Under the pieces are notes generated by a model that saw only the letters and a program-made list of their open reading frames with translations, was not told where the DNA came from and ran no database searches. Below are positions 25,065 to 33,126 of a DNA stretch of 64,000 bases, in pieces; the first letter of the stretch is position 1; each line of letters begins with the position of its first letter. This DNA comes from Mycobacterium sp. Marseille-P9652. Lineage in GTDB: Bacteria; Actinomycetota; Actinomycetes; Mycobacteriales; Mycobacteriaceae. A program made the translations under genes and the position numbers. The stretch lies in contig NZ_CACRUY010000025.1 of the NCBI RefSeq assembly GCF_902652685.1, forward strand, positions 1-64,000. Reading direction: 5' to 3'.

Positions 25065-25291
25065 CTACGACTCCAGGTCGAGCGCGGCGCCCACCAGGGC
25101 GAGGTGGCTCAGGCCCTGCGGCAGGTTGCCCATGAAGGCGTGCCCGTCGCGGTCGAACCGTCTTCGGCGACCAGCGCCACCGTGCGGCCGTCGCCGATCG
25201 GCGCATAGCTGCGCATCGCGACGAAACCGTCTGTGCGATAGGGTGATTCGTTCGGCGCCGATGTTTCCGGGTCTAGCTCGGGGACCGACAC
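25065..25291 (-). pseudogene. Internally deleted GH15 (trehalase/glucoamylase-like) gene
   Basis: The first part reads [20 protein letters not shown], the N-terminal hallmark of mycobacterial GH15 trehalase-like proteins such as Rv2402. After Glu-Asp-Gly, a one-frame shift gives [20 protein letters not shown], the C-terminal hallmark, ending in TAG at 25067-25065. Roughly 600 codons between them are missing, including the catalytic domain. The joint is near 25155. The family assignment of both halves is by eye but mutually consistent. Confidence 0.65.
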
Positions 25292-25377
25292 AACCGGACG
25301 TGTTCCGGGCGGTCACCGCAGGTAATCAGTTTGCGGACCGGCGCATAACGGCGCGCGCAGCGGGTAGCCCGCGGGTC

Positions 25378-26334
25378 ATGACGAAGATCGGATACTTCCT
25401 GTCCTGCGAGCAGTACAGCCCGAAAGAACTTGTGGACCAGGCCAAGCGCGCGGAGGCCGCCGGCTTCGACGCGCTGTGGATCTCCGACCACTTCCACCCG
25501 TGGAACGACGAGCAGGGGCAGAGCCCGTTCGTCTGGGGTGTCATCGGCGCCCTCTCCGAGGCGACCTCGCTGCCCGTCAGCACGGCCGTCACCTGCCCCA
25601 CCTTCCGGACGCACCCGGCGATCATCGCGCAGGCGTCGGCCACGGCGGCCGTCCAGTTCGACGGTCGCTTCGTGCTCGGCGTGGGCAGCGGCGAGGCGCT
25701 CAACGAGCACATCCTGGGCGACCCGTGGCCGTCCGTCGGCGTGCGCCTGGAGATGCTGGAGGAGGCGGTCGAGGTGATCCGCAAGCTCCACAAGGGTGGC
25801 GAGGTCAGCCACCACGGCGAGCACTACGAGGTGCAGGAGGCCCGCATCTACACGCTGCCCGAGCAGCCGGTGCCCATCTACGTCTCCGGGTTCGGCCCGC
25901 AGGCCGCCGAGCTGGCGGGACGCATCGGCGACGGGTACGTCCTGGTGATGCCGGAGGCCGACCTGGTGACGGCCTTCCGCGAGTCGGGCGGGGGCGACAA
26001 GCCGGTGCAGGCCGGCGCCAAGGTCAGCTGGGACACCGACGCCGACGCGGCGCTGAAGGTCGCCCACCGCCTGTGGGGTAACGACGCGCTCCCGGGGCAG
26101 TCGGCGCAGACCCTGCCGCGGCCCAAGGACTTCGAAGCCCTCATGTCGCTCGTCACGCCGGAGCAGGTGGCGCAGGCCATCACCTGCGGGCCCGATCCGG
26201 ACACGCACGTCGCGAAGGTGCGCGAGTACATCGACGCCGACATCGACGAGGTCTACGTGCAGCAGATCGGCCCGGACAAGGAGGGCTTCTTCGCGGCGTA
26301 CGAGCGCGACGTGCTGCCGCAACTGCGCGGCTAG
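25378..26334 (+). CDS. F420-dependent LLM-class oxidoreductase
   Basis: 318 residues from the ATG at 25378. The luciferase-like barrel is seen in Lys-Ile-Gly-Tyr-Phe-Leu-Ser, Ala-Glu-Ala-Ala-Gly-Phe-Asp-Ala-Leu-Trp-Ile-Ser-Asp-His near residue 25, Val-Leu-Gly-Val-Gly-Ser-Gly-Glu-Ala-Leu-Asn-Glu near 101 and Ile-Tyr-Val-Ser-Gly-Phe-Gly-Pro near 167. It resembles glucose-6-phosphate dehydrogenase-type F420 enzymes, though the substrate is unlikely to be the same. It uses the deazaflavin F420 for hydride transfer in the cytoplasm. Its stop codon overlaps that of the convergent broken SDR through a shared CTAG. Confidence 0.88.
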   Translation: MTKIGYFLSCEQYSPKELVDQAKRAEAAGFDALWISDHFHPWNDEQGQSPFVWGVIGALSEATSLPVSTAVTCPTFRTHPAIIAQASATAAVQFDGRFVLGVGSGEALNEHILGDPWPSVGVRLEMLEEAVEVIRKLHKGGEVSHHGEHYEVQEARIYTLPEQPVPIYVSGFGPQAAELAGRIGDGYVLVMPEADLVTAFRESGGGDKPVQAGAKVSWDTDADAALKVAHRLWGNDALPGQSAQTLPRPKDFEALMSLVTPEQVAQAITCGPDPDTHVAKVREYIDADIDEVYVQQIGPDKEGFFAAYERDVLPQLRG

Positions 26335-27167
26335 GAGTCTGACTCGAAGTCGGTCCCGCTGGTGAGCTCCTCCCACTGCGCGATCTCGTTCGCGCGTTGC
26401 TCGGTGACGTACCGGTAGATCGCCAGCGCGTCGGGTCCCAGCAGCAGGAAGCCGGGCGGCTCGGGCGCCTGGACGGCCGCGATGATGGCGGCAGCGGCCT
26501 TGGCGGGGTCGCCGGACTGCGTGCCGTGCATCGTGTCGTGCTCCTTGCGGCGCCGCCCGGCGGTGCCTGCGTAGTCGTCGATGACCGTCGCCGACTACGC
26601 GAGCGAGCGCCCGGCGAAGTCGGTGCGGAAGGCGCCCGGCTCCACCACCGTCACGGAGATGCCCAGCGGCGCAACCTCACCGCGCAGCGCGCCGCTCATG
26701 CCTTCCATGGCGGCCTTGGCCGCTGCGTAGTAGCCGGATCCCACCGGCGTCACCTGCGCCCCGATCGACGAGATGTTGACGATCGCGCCGCTGCGGCGCG
26801 CCCGCATGCCGGGCAGCACGGCCTTGATCATCGCGACCGTGCCGAAGAAGTGCGTGTCGAACAGGGCGCGGACGTCGGCGTCGGCGCCCTCCTCCACCGC
26901 GGCGCGATACCCGTAGCCGGCGTTGTTCACCAGCACGTCCACCCCCTCGAACCGCTCGTGCGCCCGCTGCAGCGCCCGGGCGACCTGAGCCGGTTGCGTG
27001 ACGTCGAGCGCGACGGCGAGTGCCCGTTCGGGCGCCGTTTCGGCGAGGTCCGCCACCGTGGCGGCGTCGCGCGCCGTCACCACCGCGTTGTGGCCCGCGC
27101 CCAGGACGGCCTCGGCCAGCGCGCGCCCCAGCCCGGTGGAGCATCCGGTGATCAGCCAGGTCGACAT
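26331..27167 (-). pseudogene. SDR gene split by an in-frame TAG
   Basis: The ATG at 27167 opens a typical SDR: Thr-Gly-Cys-Ser-Thr-Gly-Leu-Gly near residue 8, Asn-Asn-Ala-Gly-Tyr near 84, Ser-Ser-Ile-Gly near 134 and Tyr-Tyr-Ala-Ala-Ala-Lys near 148. Codon 191 is TAG (26597-26595) after Ala-Gly-Arg-Ser-Leu-Ala. The same frame continues for 87 codons with sequence expected of the family's tail (Ser-Ala-Thr-Val-Ile-Asp-Asp-Tyr, Gly-Asp-Pro-Ala-Lys-Ala-Ala, Leu-Leu-Leu-Gly-Pro-Asp-Ala). A single C-to-T change from CAG would explain it. An AAGGAG and ATG at 26531 could allow the tail to be translated separately. Either a recent nonsense mutation or a sequencing error. Confidence 0.8.
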
Positions 27168-27262
27168 GGCGGTGTCCCTTTCTTTCGATCGCAGACGAAC
27201 GGCTGCATCGTCAACTATCGTCGATCTCGGCAATGATCAGGCACTGGTGAAGGGAACAGACG

Positions 27263-27724
27263 GTGAGGACGCTCGAAGGCGTTCTGGTCCGGCACCCGTT
27301 TTTCGCCGGGATGGACCCGCGCTACCTGCAGTCGGTGGTCGGATGCGCGGCCAACGTGCGCTACGCCGCCGGTGAACTGGTTCTGCGCGAGGGCGAGCCC
27401 GCCGATCACTTCTACCTCATCCGGTCCGGCAAGATCGCGCTCGAAACCCACGTGCCGGGCCGCGGCGGCCTGACGGTGCAGACCCTCGGAGAGGGCGACA
27501 TCCTGGGCTGGTCGTGGTTGGTGCCGCCGTACAACTCGCGCTTCGACGCGCGCGCCATCGACCCCACACGCGCGATCGGCTTCGACGGAAAGTGCCTGCG
27601 CGGAAAGTGCGAACAGGACCACGAACTCGGTTACGAGCTGCAGAAGCGGGTCATCGCGGTCCTCGGCGAGCATCTCGACGCGACGAGGTTCCGGCTGCTC
27701 GACATCTATGCCGACGCGATCTGA
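27263..27724 (+). CDS. Cyclic nucleotide-binding domain protein without DNA-binding domain
   Basis: 153 residues, GTG start with GAAGGGA upstream. The cNMP-binding beta-roll covers residues 10-125: Tyr-Ala-Ala-Gly-Glu-Leu-Val-Leu-Arg-Glu-Gly-Glu-Pro-Ala-Asp, Phe-Tyr-Leu-Ile-Arg-Ser-Gly, and Leu-Gly-Glu-Gly-Asp-Ile-Leu-Gly-Trp-Ser. The phosphate-binding cassette position has Asn-Ser-Arg-Phe-Asp-Ala-Arg-Ala, keeping an Arg. It stops after the long helix, so no helix-turn-helix follows; it is not a complete Crp/Fnr regulator. It may sense cAMP and act on another protein. Confidence 0.85.
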   Translation: MRTLEGVLVRHPFFAGMDPRYLQSVVGCAANVRYAAGELVLREGEPADHFYLIRSGKIALETHVPGRGGLTVQTLGEGDILGWSWLVPPYNSRFDARAIDPTRAIGFDGKCLRGKCEQDHELGYELQKRVIAVLGEHLDATRFRLLDIYADAI

Positions 27725-27757
27725 CCGCTCGCGCGGCCAAAAGCGTTGCGCGGCAAG

Positions 27758-28423
27758 CTAACCGGAGAACGCCGGGCCGTCGAAGCGGTCGCGGGTGACG
27801 AACTCGCCGACCGGCCGGCGGCGCAGCTTCGTCAGTTGCCGCACCGGTCTTCCGAGCGGGACCACCGCGGCGACGGCGTGGCCGTCGGGAATGCCCAACA
27901 GCCCCCGCACTTCATCCTCTTCGGCGATGGCCATGGTGGTGATCGTTCCGCCGAAGCCCTCGTTGCGCGCCGCCAGCAGGACGTTCCACACCAGCGGATA
28001 CACCGACGCCCCGCCGGCCAACCCGACGCGGTCCAAGTCCTGGTCGATCGCGGCGACCACGCTCAGGTCGACCGAAAACACAAGCACCACAGCGGCATTC
28101 ACGATCGGCGCGACGAACGTGTCGGGGACCTGCGTCTGGTCGATGACGTCCTGTGGCACGCCGGTGGGATGGACGGAGTTCCAGGGGTTCTCGCCGGCCT
28201 GCAGCTGGGCGAAATAGCGCCTCGCGGCCCCGGCGCCGAGTTCGGCGAGCCGGCGGCGGTCCTGCGGATCGCGCACCACGGTGACGTGGACGCCTTGGCG
28301 GTTGCCGCCGCTGGGAGCGAACCGCGCGTTGTCGAAGATGCGCCACAGCACGTCGTCGGGCAGCGGGTCGCCGGTGAACTCGCGCGCGGCGAAGGTCGTC
28401 CGCATCACCTCGTAGAGGTCCAT
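27758..28423 (-). CDS. Nitroreductase-family flavoprotein
   Basis: 221 residues. Motifs: Arg-Thr-Thr-Phe-Ala-Ala-Arg-Glu-Phe near residue 8 (FMN phosphate contacts), Ala-Pro-Ser-Gly-Gly-Asn-Arg-Gln near 36, and Gly-Phe-Gly-Gly-Thr-Ile-Thr-Thr near 162. Enzymes of this type use NAD(P)H to reduce nitro compounds, quinones or unsaturated carbonyls. The start lies 4 bases after the Hsp70-like stop, so the two genes are one transcription unit with the chaperone-like gene first. Confidence 0.88.
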   Translation of the reverse strand: MDLYEVMRTTFAAREFTGDPLPDDVLWRIFDNARFAPSGGNRQGVHVTVVRDPQDRRRLAELGAGAARRYFAQLQAGENPWNSVHPTGVPQDVIDQTQVPDTFVAPIVNAAVVLVFSVDLSVVAAIDQDLDRVGLAGGASVYPLVWNVLLAARNEGFGGTITTMAIAEEDEVRGLLGIPDGHAVAAVVPLGRPVRQLTKLRRRPVGEFVTRDRFDGPAFSG

Positions 28424-28427
28424 CGCG

Positions 28428-29927
28428 TCAGGCGCTCGCCGGGGCGCACCGCTCGAGGCGGAAGGTGCGCTCGTATCCCGCGGGCCGGGTGGTCAGCGTC
28501 ACCTCGACCGCGCCGGTGGGGGCGATGACGTAGCGCTCCTCGACGTCGGGTCCGTCGTTCCAGCGGCCGACCGGCTGACGGCGCAGGTCGTCGCGGTCGG
28601 CCAGCGTCGGGTCGAACGGGAACAGCACCGGGTCGTACGGGGTGACGTCGCCGTCGGGCCGCCCGTTGACGAGCCGGCTGCACTCCACGAAGCGGAAGTG
28701 GCCGATGTTGTGCGCCGCCCGGTAGGTGCGCCTGACCACCAGGGGCGCCTGGCCGTCGGCCGGGAGCGCGACGTCCTTGCACACGATCGGGTCGAACACC
28801 ACATCGGCGCCGGCCTCCGCCTCGCGGAAAACCCCGAAGTTCCGCGAAAAACGTTCGGACAACGCGAAACCGGCTTCCTGGTCGAGGAACACGGCCAGCC
28901 CGATGGCCGTCGCCGCGAAGGGGTGCGGCGAGCGTTTCACCCGCTTGTCGCCGAAGGCGCTGCGCAGCATCCGGGAAACCAGCGGAAAGCTTCCGGCGCC
29001 GCCCACCACGTAGATGCCGGCGACCTCCGCCCAGGTGACGTCGCGCAGCACCCGATCGAGCAGGCGCGCGGTCTTGTCGACCAGCGGCGCGCAGACGGCG
29101 TAGACGTCATCGACCGGGCAGGAGAACGGCGGCCGGTCCACCGCCGAGAGGTCCATGAGGAAGCGGCGGGTCTGCGGGCCGATCGCCTCCTTGCGGGCCG
29201 CGCATTCCTCCCGCAGCACCTCGCGGGTTGCGGCGTCCACCTCCGGCACCCCGGAGCGCGACAGCGCGAGCTCGAGGATCGCCTCGTCGAAATCGTCGCC
29301 GCCGAGGCGCTGGATGCCCTCGCTGACCACGACCTCGTGGGCGTGGCCGGTCATCCTCAGCAGGGACGCGTCGAACGTTCCGCCGCCGAGGTCGTAGACC
29401 AGGACGTGCTCCCGCCTGGCGGTGATGGTCGAGCGGTACCGGTGCGCGTACTCCAGGCTGGCGGCGGAGGGCTCGTTGAGCAGCGCGACCACGTGAAAAC
29501 CCGCGGCCAGGAAGGCATCCAGCGTCAGGAGGCGCTGGGCGCTCGAGGCGTTGGCCGGCACGCTGATCGCGGCCTCGAGGGGCTCACCGGGGGAGAGGAT
29601 GGCGTTCGAGCGACGCTCGAGGTCGTCCTTCAGCGCGGCCAGAAACCCGGTGAGGAGCTCGGCCAGCCGATGACTGCGCCCGGCAAGCGTCACCTCCGTC
29701 TGCGGCCCGGCCTCGTTGAGCAGGCGCTTGAACGACCGCAACACCGACCACCCCGGCTCGTGCCGGACGGCCGCGGCGTCCGGTCCGAAGCGCAGGTCCC
29801 CGTCGGCATTGGCGGCGATCAGCGACGGCCACGTGTCCGCACCGTCGAAGGACACGACGGGGTAGTTGCCCCGGTCGACGGCCGCGACGACGGTGTGGGT
29901 GGTGCCGAAGTCGATACCGACTCTCAT
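28428..29927 (-). CDS. Hsp70-family ATPase, short form
   Basis: 499 residues, shorter than DnaK (about 620). The actin-like ATPase domain is complete: Gly-Ile-Asp-Phe-Gly-Thr-Thr-His-Thr-Val at residue 4, Leu-Asn-Glu-Pro-Ser-Ala-Ala near 165, Val-Tyr-Asp-Leu-Gly-Gly-Gly-Thr-Phe-Asp near 190, and Val-Val-Gly-Gly-Ala-Gly-Ser-Phe-Pro near 322. The usual beta-sandwich peptide-binding and lid domains are replaced by about 120 residues without recognised homology. Such atypical Hsp70s are known in actinobacteria with unknown clients. It precedes a nitroreductase gene; no DnaJ or GrpE gene is adjacent. Confidence 0.88.
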   Translation of the reverse strand: MRVGIDFGTTHTVVAAVDRGNYPVVSFDGADTWPSLIAANADGDLRFGPDAAAVRHEPGWSVLRSFKRLLNEAGPQTEVTLAGRSHRLAELLTGFLAALKDDLERRSNAILSPGEPLEAAISVPANASSAQRLLTLDAFLAAGFHVVALLNEPSAASLEYAHRYRSTITARREHVLVYDLGGGTFDASLLRMTGHAHEVVVSEGIQRLGGDDFDEAILELALSRSGVPEVDAATREVLREECAARKEAIGPQTRRFLMDLSAVDRPPFSCPVDDVYAVCAPLVDKTARLLDRVLRDVTWAEVAGIYVVGGAGSFPLVSRMLRSAFGDKRVKRSPHPFAATAIGLAVFLDQEAGFALSERFSRNFGVFREAEAGADVVFDPIVCKDVALPADGQAPLVVRRTYRAAHNIGHFRFVECSRLVNGRPDGDVTPYDPVLFPFDPTLADRDDLRRQPVGRWNDGPDVEERYVIAPTGAVEVTLTTRPAGYERTFRLERCAPASA

Positions 29928-30110
29928 CGCGCAATCTTAGGACCGCGGCGCGGCGTCGGAACAAGCTTTCTTCCCGGCGCGCCGCGGGTCGAGCCTGTCC
30001 GGGTTGACGACCTCCGGTCGTATCGGTCGGGGACTTTGGCCCCTAGGCCACCACCCTCGCCGCGAACACGATGACCACACGGGAGAAATTCCATTTCTTC
30101 AGGAGGGCTC

Positions 30111-30497
30111 GTGATCGAAATGCTCGACGGCTTCCCGGATGAGGTTGCCGCGTTCGCTTTCCGCGGTCGGGTGACCAAAGCCGATTACGACGCGGTGCTG
30201 GTGCCGGCCTTCGAAGAAAAGCTGACCAGGCACCAGAAATTGCGCATGTATTGCGAGATCGACGCGACGAGCCTGGAGCCGGACGCCGTCTGGGCGGATT
30301 CGAAATTCGGTGTGGCCCATTACTTCGACTGGGACCGGTGCGCGATTGTCAGCGACCTGCCATGGGTCAGGCACGCGGCAAAGTTCAGCGAGCTCCTCGG
30401 CTTTCTGTGGCCGGGAAAATACCGCACGTTTGCCGCGGCCCAAGCCGAAGAAGCGCGCCGATGGATCGCGGAAGACGGCAAGCGCGGGGCCGCATGA
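30111..30497 (+). CDS. SpoIIAA/STAS-like domain protein
   Basis: 128 residues, GTG start with AGGAGGG at 30100-30106. The pattern Ala-Phe-Ala-Phe-Arg-Gly-Arg-Val-Thr-Lys-Ala-Asp-Tyr, Leu-Arg-Met-Tyr-Cys-Glu-Ile-Asp, and Trp-Asp-Arg-Cys-Ala-Ile-Val-Ser-Asp matches the SpoIIAA-like (DUF3478) relatives of STAS domains, which may bind lipids or other ligands. It overlaps the CAP gene by the ATGA at 30494-30497, so it is probably the first gene of the operon leading into mce. Confidence 0.85.
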   Translation: MIEMLDGFPDEVAAFAFRGRVTKADYDAVLVPAFEEKLTRHQKLRMYCEIDATSLEPDAVWADSKFGVAHYFDWDRCAIVSDLPWVRHAAKFSELLGFLWPGKYRTFAAAQAEEARRWIAEDGKRGAA

Positions 30498-31003
30498 AAA
30501 CGCGAGACGCGATATGTTGCGGCACGCCGGTGGTGACCGCCGTCGTGGCCGGTGTGGTAACGGGCTGCGCCGCACCGGCCAACGCCGACAACAAGCGGCT
30601 CAACGACGGCGTTGTCGCGAACGTGTACACCATCCAGCACAACGCCGGTTGCACCAACGACGTGCGGATCAATCCGCAACTGCAGCTGGCGGCCCAGTGG
30701 CACACCAACGACGTGCTCGGCAACCGCGCGCTCGACGGGGACATCGGCTCCGACGGCTCGACCCCGAAGGACCGCGCGACCGCCGCAGGGTATCGGGGCG
30801 GCGTCGCGGAAACCGTCGCGATCAACCCTGCGCTGGCGATCAGCGGTCTCGAGGTCATCAACCAGTGGTACTACAACCCCGGCTACCTGGCGATCATGCG
30901 CAACTGCGCGTACACGCAGATGGGGGTGTGGTCGGAGAACAGCCTGGACCGGAGCGTGGTTGTCGCCATGTACGGCGCGCCCGACGATCCGGCGCCGCGA
31001 TGA
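30494..31003 (+). CDS. Secreted CAP-domain protein
   Basis: 169 residues, start in the ATGA overlap. The signal sequence ends near Ala-Asn-Ala-Asp at residue 32; Val-Thr-Gly-Cys at residue 25 also fits a lipobox. The CAP (SCP/PR-1) domain shows Val-Tyr-Thr-Ile-Gln-His-Asn-Ala-Gly-Cys, Gln-Trp-His-Thr-Asn-Asp and Gly-Asp-Ile-Gly-Ser-Asp-Gly-Ser-Thr. A second Cys in Met-Arg-Asn-Cys likely pairs with the first. CAP proteins of this short mycobacterial form are exported; some bind sterols or lipids in other organisms. Overlap with flanking genes suggests a role with the mce system. Confidence 0.87.
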   Translation: MKTRDAICCGTPVVTAVVAGVVTGCAAPANADNKRLNDGVVANVYTIQHNAGCTNDVRINPQLQLAAQWHTNDVLGNRALDGDIGSDGSTPKDRATAAGYRGGVAETVAINPALAISGLEVINQWYYNPGYLAIMRNCAYTQMGVWSENSLDRSVVVAMYGAPDDPAPR

Positions 31004-31386
31004 ATCACCATGGGACCTCCCGGAGAATGCCGCGGCTGGCGGCGGCGGCGACCGCGGCGTCGACCGGAGTCCTTCTGTCCGGCAACTTGTGCGGCAACCC
31101 GGCCCTTGCGCGTGCCGATGCGGTGGCCTACCTCGTCAACGTGACGGTCCGGCCGGGCTACAACTTTCCGGACGCGGGCGCCGCCCTGGCGTACGGGAAC
31201 GGCATCTGCGAGAAGGTGCGCGAAGGGGAGCGCTACGCGCAGATCGCCGCGGACGTGAAAAAAGACTTCGGCCCCGCCGAATTCCAGGCGTCATACCTGA
31301 TAGGGCAGGCGGTCGGGGAATTATGCCCGGCCTTGATCTGGCAGCTACGTCAATCGGCCGCCGGATACATTCCCGGCGGGTCGTGA
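31000..31386 (+). CDS. Secreted DUF732-type protein
   Basis: 128 residues starting at the ATGA that ends the CAP gene. The signal peptide ends at Ala-Arg-Ala-Asp near residue 40. The mature domain (Ala-Val-Ala-Tyr-Leu-Val-Asn-Val, Ala-Leu-Ala-Tyr-Gly-Asn-Gly-Ile-Cys-Glu-Lys, Ala-Val-Gly-Glu-Leu-Cys-Pro) is the small helical DUF732 family with its conserved Cys pair. Function unknown. It ends 110 bases before yrbEA. Confidence 0.87.
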   Translation: MNHHGTSRRMPRLAAAATAASTGVLLSGNLCGNPALARADAVAYLVNVTVRPGYNFPDAGAALAYGNGICEKVREGERYAQIAADVKKDFGPAEFQASYLIGQAVGELCPALIWQLRQSAAGYIPGGS

Positions 31387-31495
31387 GCACAATGACGCCG
31401 GCAACGCACATCGGGGGACGCCCGGCACCGCCCGGAAAGCGGTCCAACGAATGGCTTTTGACGCGCGGCCGGCACGTGTGGCGAAGGACTTCGCC

Positions 31496-32263
31496 GTGAT
31501 TTCCGCCGACGCGCTTTCCAGGCCCCTGCGCTCGCTCGGTGAGTTCTTCGCCATGACACTCGACACTTTCGTGGCGATGTTCAAATTCCCCTTCCCCTGG
31601 AAGGAATTCCTGCTGCAGACCTGGTTCGTCGCGCGCGTTTCCATCATTCCCACGCTGTTGCTGACGATTCCGTTCACCGTGCTGGTCGTCTTCACGATGA
31701 ACATCCTTCTCGTCGAGTTCGGGGCGGCCGACTTTTCGGGCACCGGCGCTGCGACCGCCTCGGTCACCCAGATCGGGCCGGTCGTGACCGTGCTCGTCGT
31801 CGCGGGCACCGGAGCGACCGCCATGTGCGCCGACCTCGGAGCGCGCGCCATCCACGACGAACTCGACGCGTTGCGGGTGCTCGGAGTCGACCCGGTCCGC
31901 CGGCTGGCGGCGCCGCGGGTGCTGGCCGCCACGGTCGTCGCGGTGTCGTTGGTGTCCCTGGTGACGCTCGTGGGTCTGGCCGGCTCCTTCTTCTTCTCCG
32001 TGTTCGTCCAGCACGTCACGCCGGGCGCCTTCGCCGCGGGTCTGACGCTGCTCACCCACCTGCCCGACCTCATCCTCGGCCTGGTCAAGGGCGCGCTGTT
32101 CGGGATGGCGGCCGCGCTGATCGCTTGCTACAAGGGCATTTCCGTCGGCGGCGGCCCGCAAGGCGTGGGCAATGCCGTCAACGAAACGGTCGTGTACTCC
32201 TTCATCGCGCTGTTCGTGATCAACATCGTCGCGACGGCCGTCTACTACACGGGTCCGCAATGA
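31496..32263 (+). CDS. Mce transporter permease subunit YrbEA (MlaE family)
   Basis: 255 residues from the GTG at 31496, which has GAAGGA at 31483-31488; the ATG at 31451 is the alternative. Several membrane helices. Conserved MlaE motifs: Leu-Gln-Thr-Trp-Phe-Val-Ala-Arg-Val-Ser, Ala-Asp-Leu-Gly-Ala-Arg-Ala-Ile-His-Asp-Glu-Leu-Asp-Ala near residue 112, and Gly-Pro-Gln-Gly-Val-Gly-Asn-Ala-Val-Asn-Glu-Thr-Val-Val. With YrbEB it forms the inner-membrane core that couples the separately encoded MceG ATPase to the Mce proteins for lipid import. It overlaps yrbEB by ATGA at 32260. Confidence 0.95.
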   Translation: MISADALSRPLRSLGEFFAMTLDTFVAMFKFPFPWKEFLLQTWFVARVSIIPTLLLTIPFTVLVVFTMNILLVEFGAADFSGTGAATASVTQIGPVVTVLVVAGTGATAMCADLGARAIHDELDALRVLGVDPVRRLAAPRVLAATVVAVSLVSLVTLVGLAGSFFFSVFVQHVTPGAFAAGLTLLTHLPDLILGLVKGALFGMAAALIACYKGISVGGGPQGVGNAVNETVVYSFIALFVINIVATAVYYTGPQ

Positions 32264-33117
32264 GCGCCAACGACGAGGCCCAGTCGCCGCTCGCGTGGAT
32301 CCGGGACGCCGCGAGCGGCGTCGCCGACGGCTGGAATCACGTTGGCCGGCAGGTGAAGTTCTACTCCCTCACATTCGCCGAGATGCGCACGGCCTTCGCG
32401 CGGTACGGGAAGGAGATCGTCCGGCTGGTCGCCCAGATGAGCCTGGGCACCGGCGCGCTCGCGGTGATCGGCGGCACGGTGGTGATCGTCGGCTTTCTCA
32501 CCCTGTCGACCGGCGCGGTGATCGCGGTGCAGGGCTATAACCAACTGTCCGGCATCGGGGTCGAGGCGATGACGGGATTCATCTCCGCCTACGTCAACGT
32601 GCGGATCATCTCGCCGGCGGTCGCCGGCGTGGGCCTGGCCGCGACCATCGGAGCGGGCGCGACCGCCCAACTGGGGGCGATGCGGATCGCCGACGAGATC
32701 GACGCGCTCGAGGTCATGGCCGTCCGGTCGGTCGCCTATCTGGTTTCCACCCGGGTGGTGGCCGGGGTGGTCGTGGTGATCCCGCTGTATTGCATCGCGG
32801 TGGTGTGCGCATTCCAGGCGGCCCGGTTCGGCACGACCGGGATCTACGGCCAGTCCACCGGGGTGTACGACCACTACTTCCGCACCTTCCTCAACTCGAC
32901 CGACCTGCTGTGGTCCTTCGCGACGGTGATCACCGCGGCGGTGGCCGTCATGCTCGTCCACACCTACTACGGCTACAGCGCCTCGGGCGGACCCGCCGGG
33001 GTGGGACGGGCCGTCGGTCACTCCGTCCGCACCTCGCTGATCGTCCTGACGCTGATCGTGCTGGCGATCTCGCTCTCCGTGCACGGTCAGTCGGGCCACT
33101 TCAATCTGTCGGGATAG
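32260..33117 (+). CDS. Mce transporter permease subunit YrbEB (MlaE family)
   Basis: 285 residues. The Glu-Ile-Asp-Ala-Leu-Glu motif of the cytoplasmic coupling loop is present in Arg-Ile-Ala-Asp-Glu-Ile-Asp-Ala-Leu-Glu-Val-Met near residue 147. Five to six hydrophobic helices are evident, ending with Ser-Gly-Gly-Pro-Ala-Gly-Val-Gly-Arg-Ala-Val-Gly and a last helix. It is the second permease of the lipid importer and starts within the yrbEA stop codon. Confidence 0.95.
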   Translation: MSANDEAQSPLAWIRDAASGVADGWNHVGRQVKFYSLTFAEMRTAFARYGKEIVRLVAQMSLGTGALAVIGGTVVIVGFLTLSTGAVIAVQGYNQLSGIGVEAMTGFISAYVNVRIISPAVAGVGLAATIGAGATAQLGAMRIADEIDALEVMAVRSVAYLVSTRVVAGVVVVIPLYCIAVVCAFQAARFGTTGIYGQSTGVYDHYFRTFLNSTDLLWSFATVITAAVAVMLVHTYYGYSASGGPAGVGRAVGHSVRTSLIVLTLIVLAISLSVHGQSGHFNLSG

Positions 33118-33126
33118 GGATGCAGA

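Noticed and set aside
26331-26531. A separate 66-residue gene
   Set aside because: It is the in-frame continuation of the SDR after a TAG and matches the expected SDR tail.
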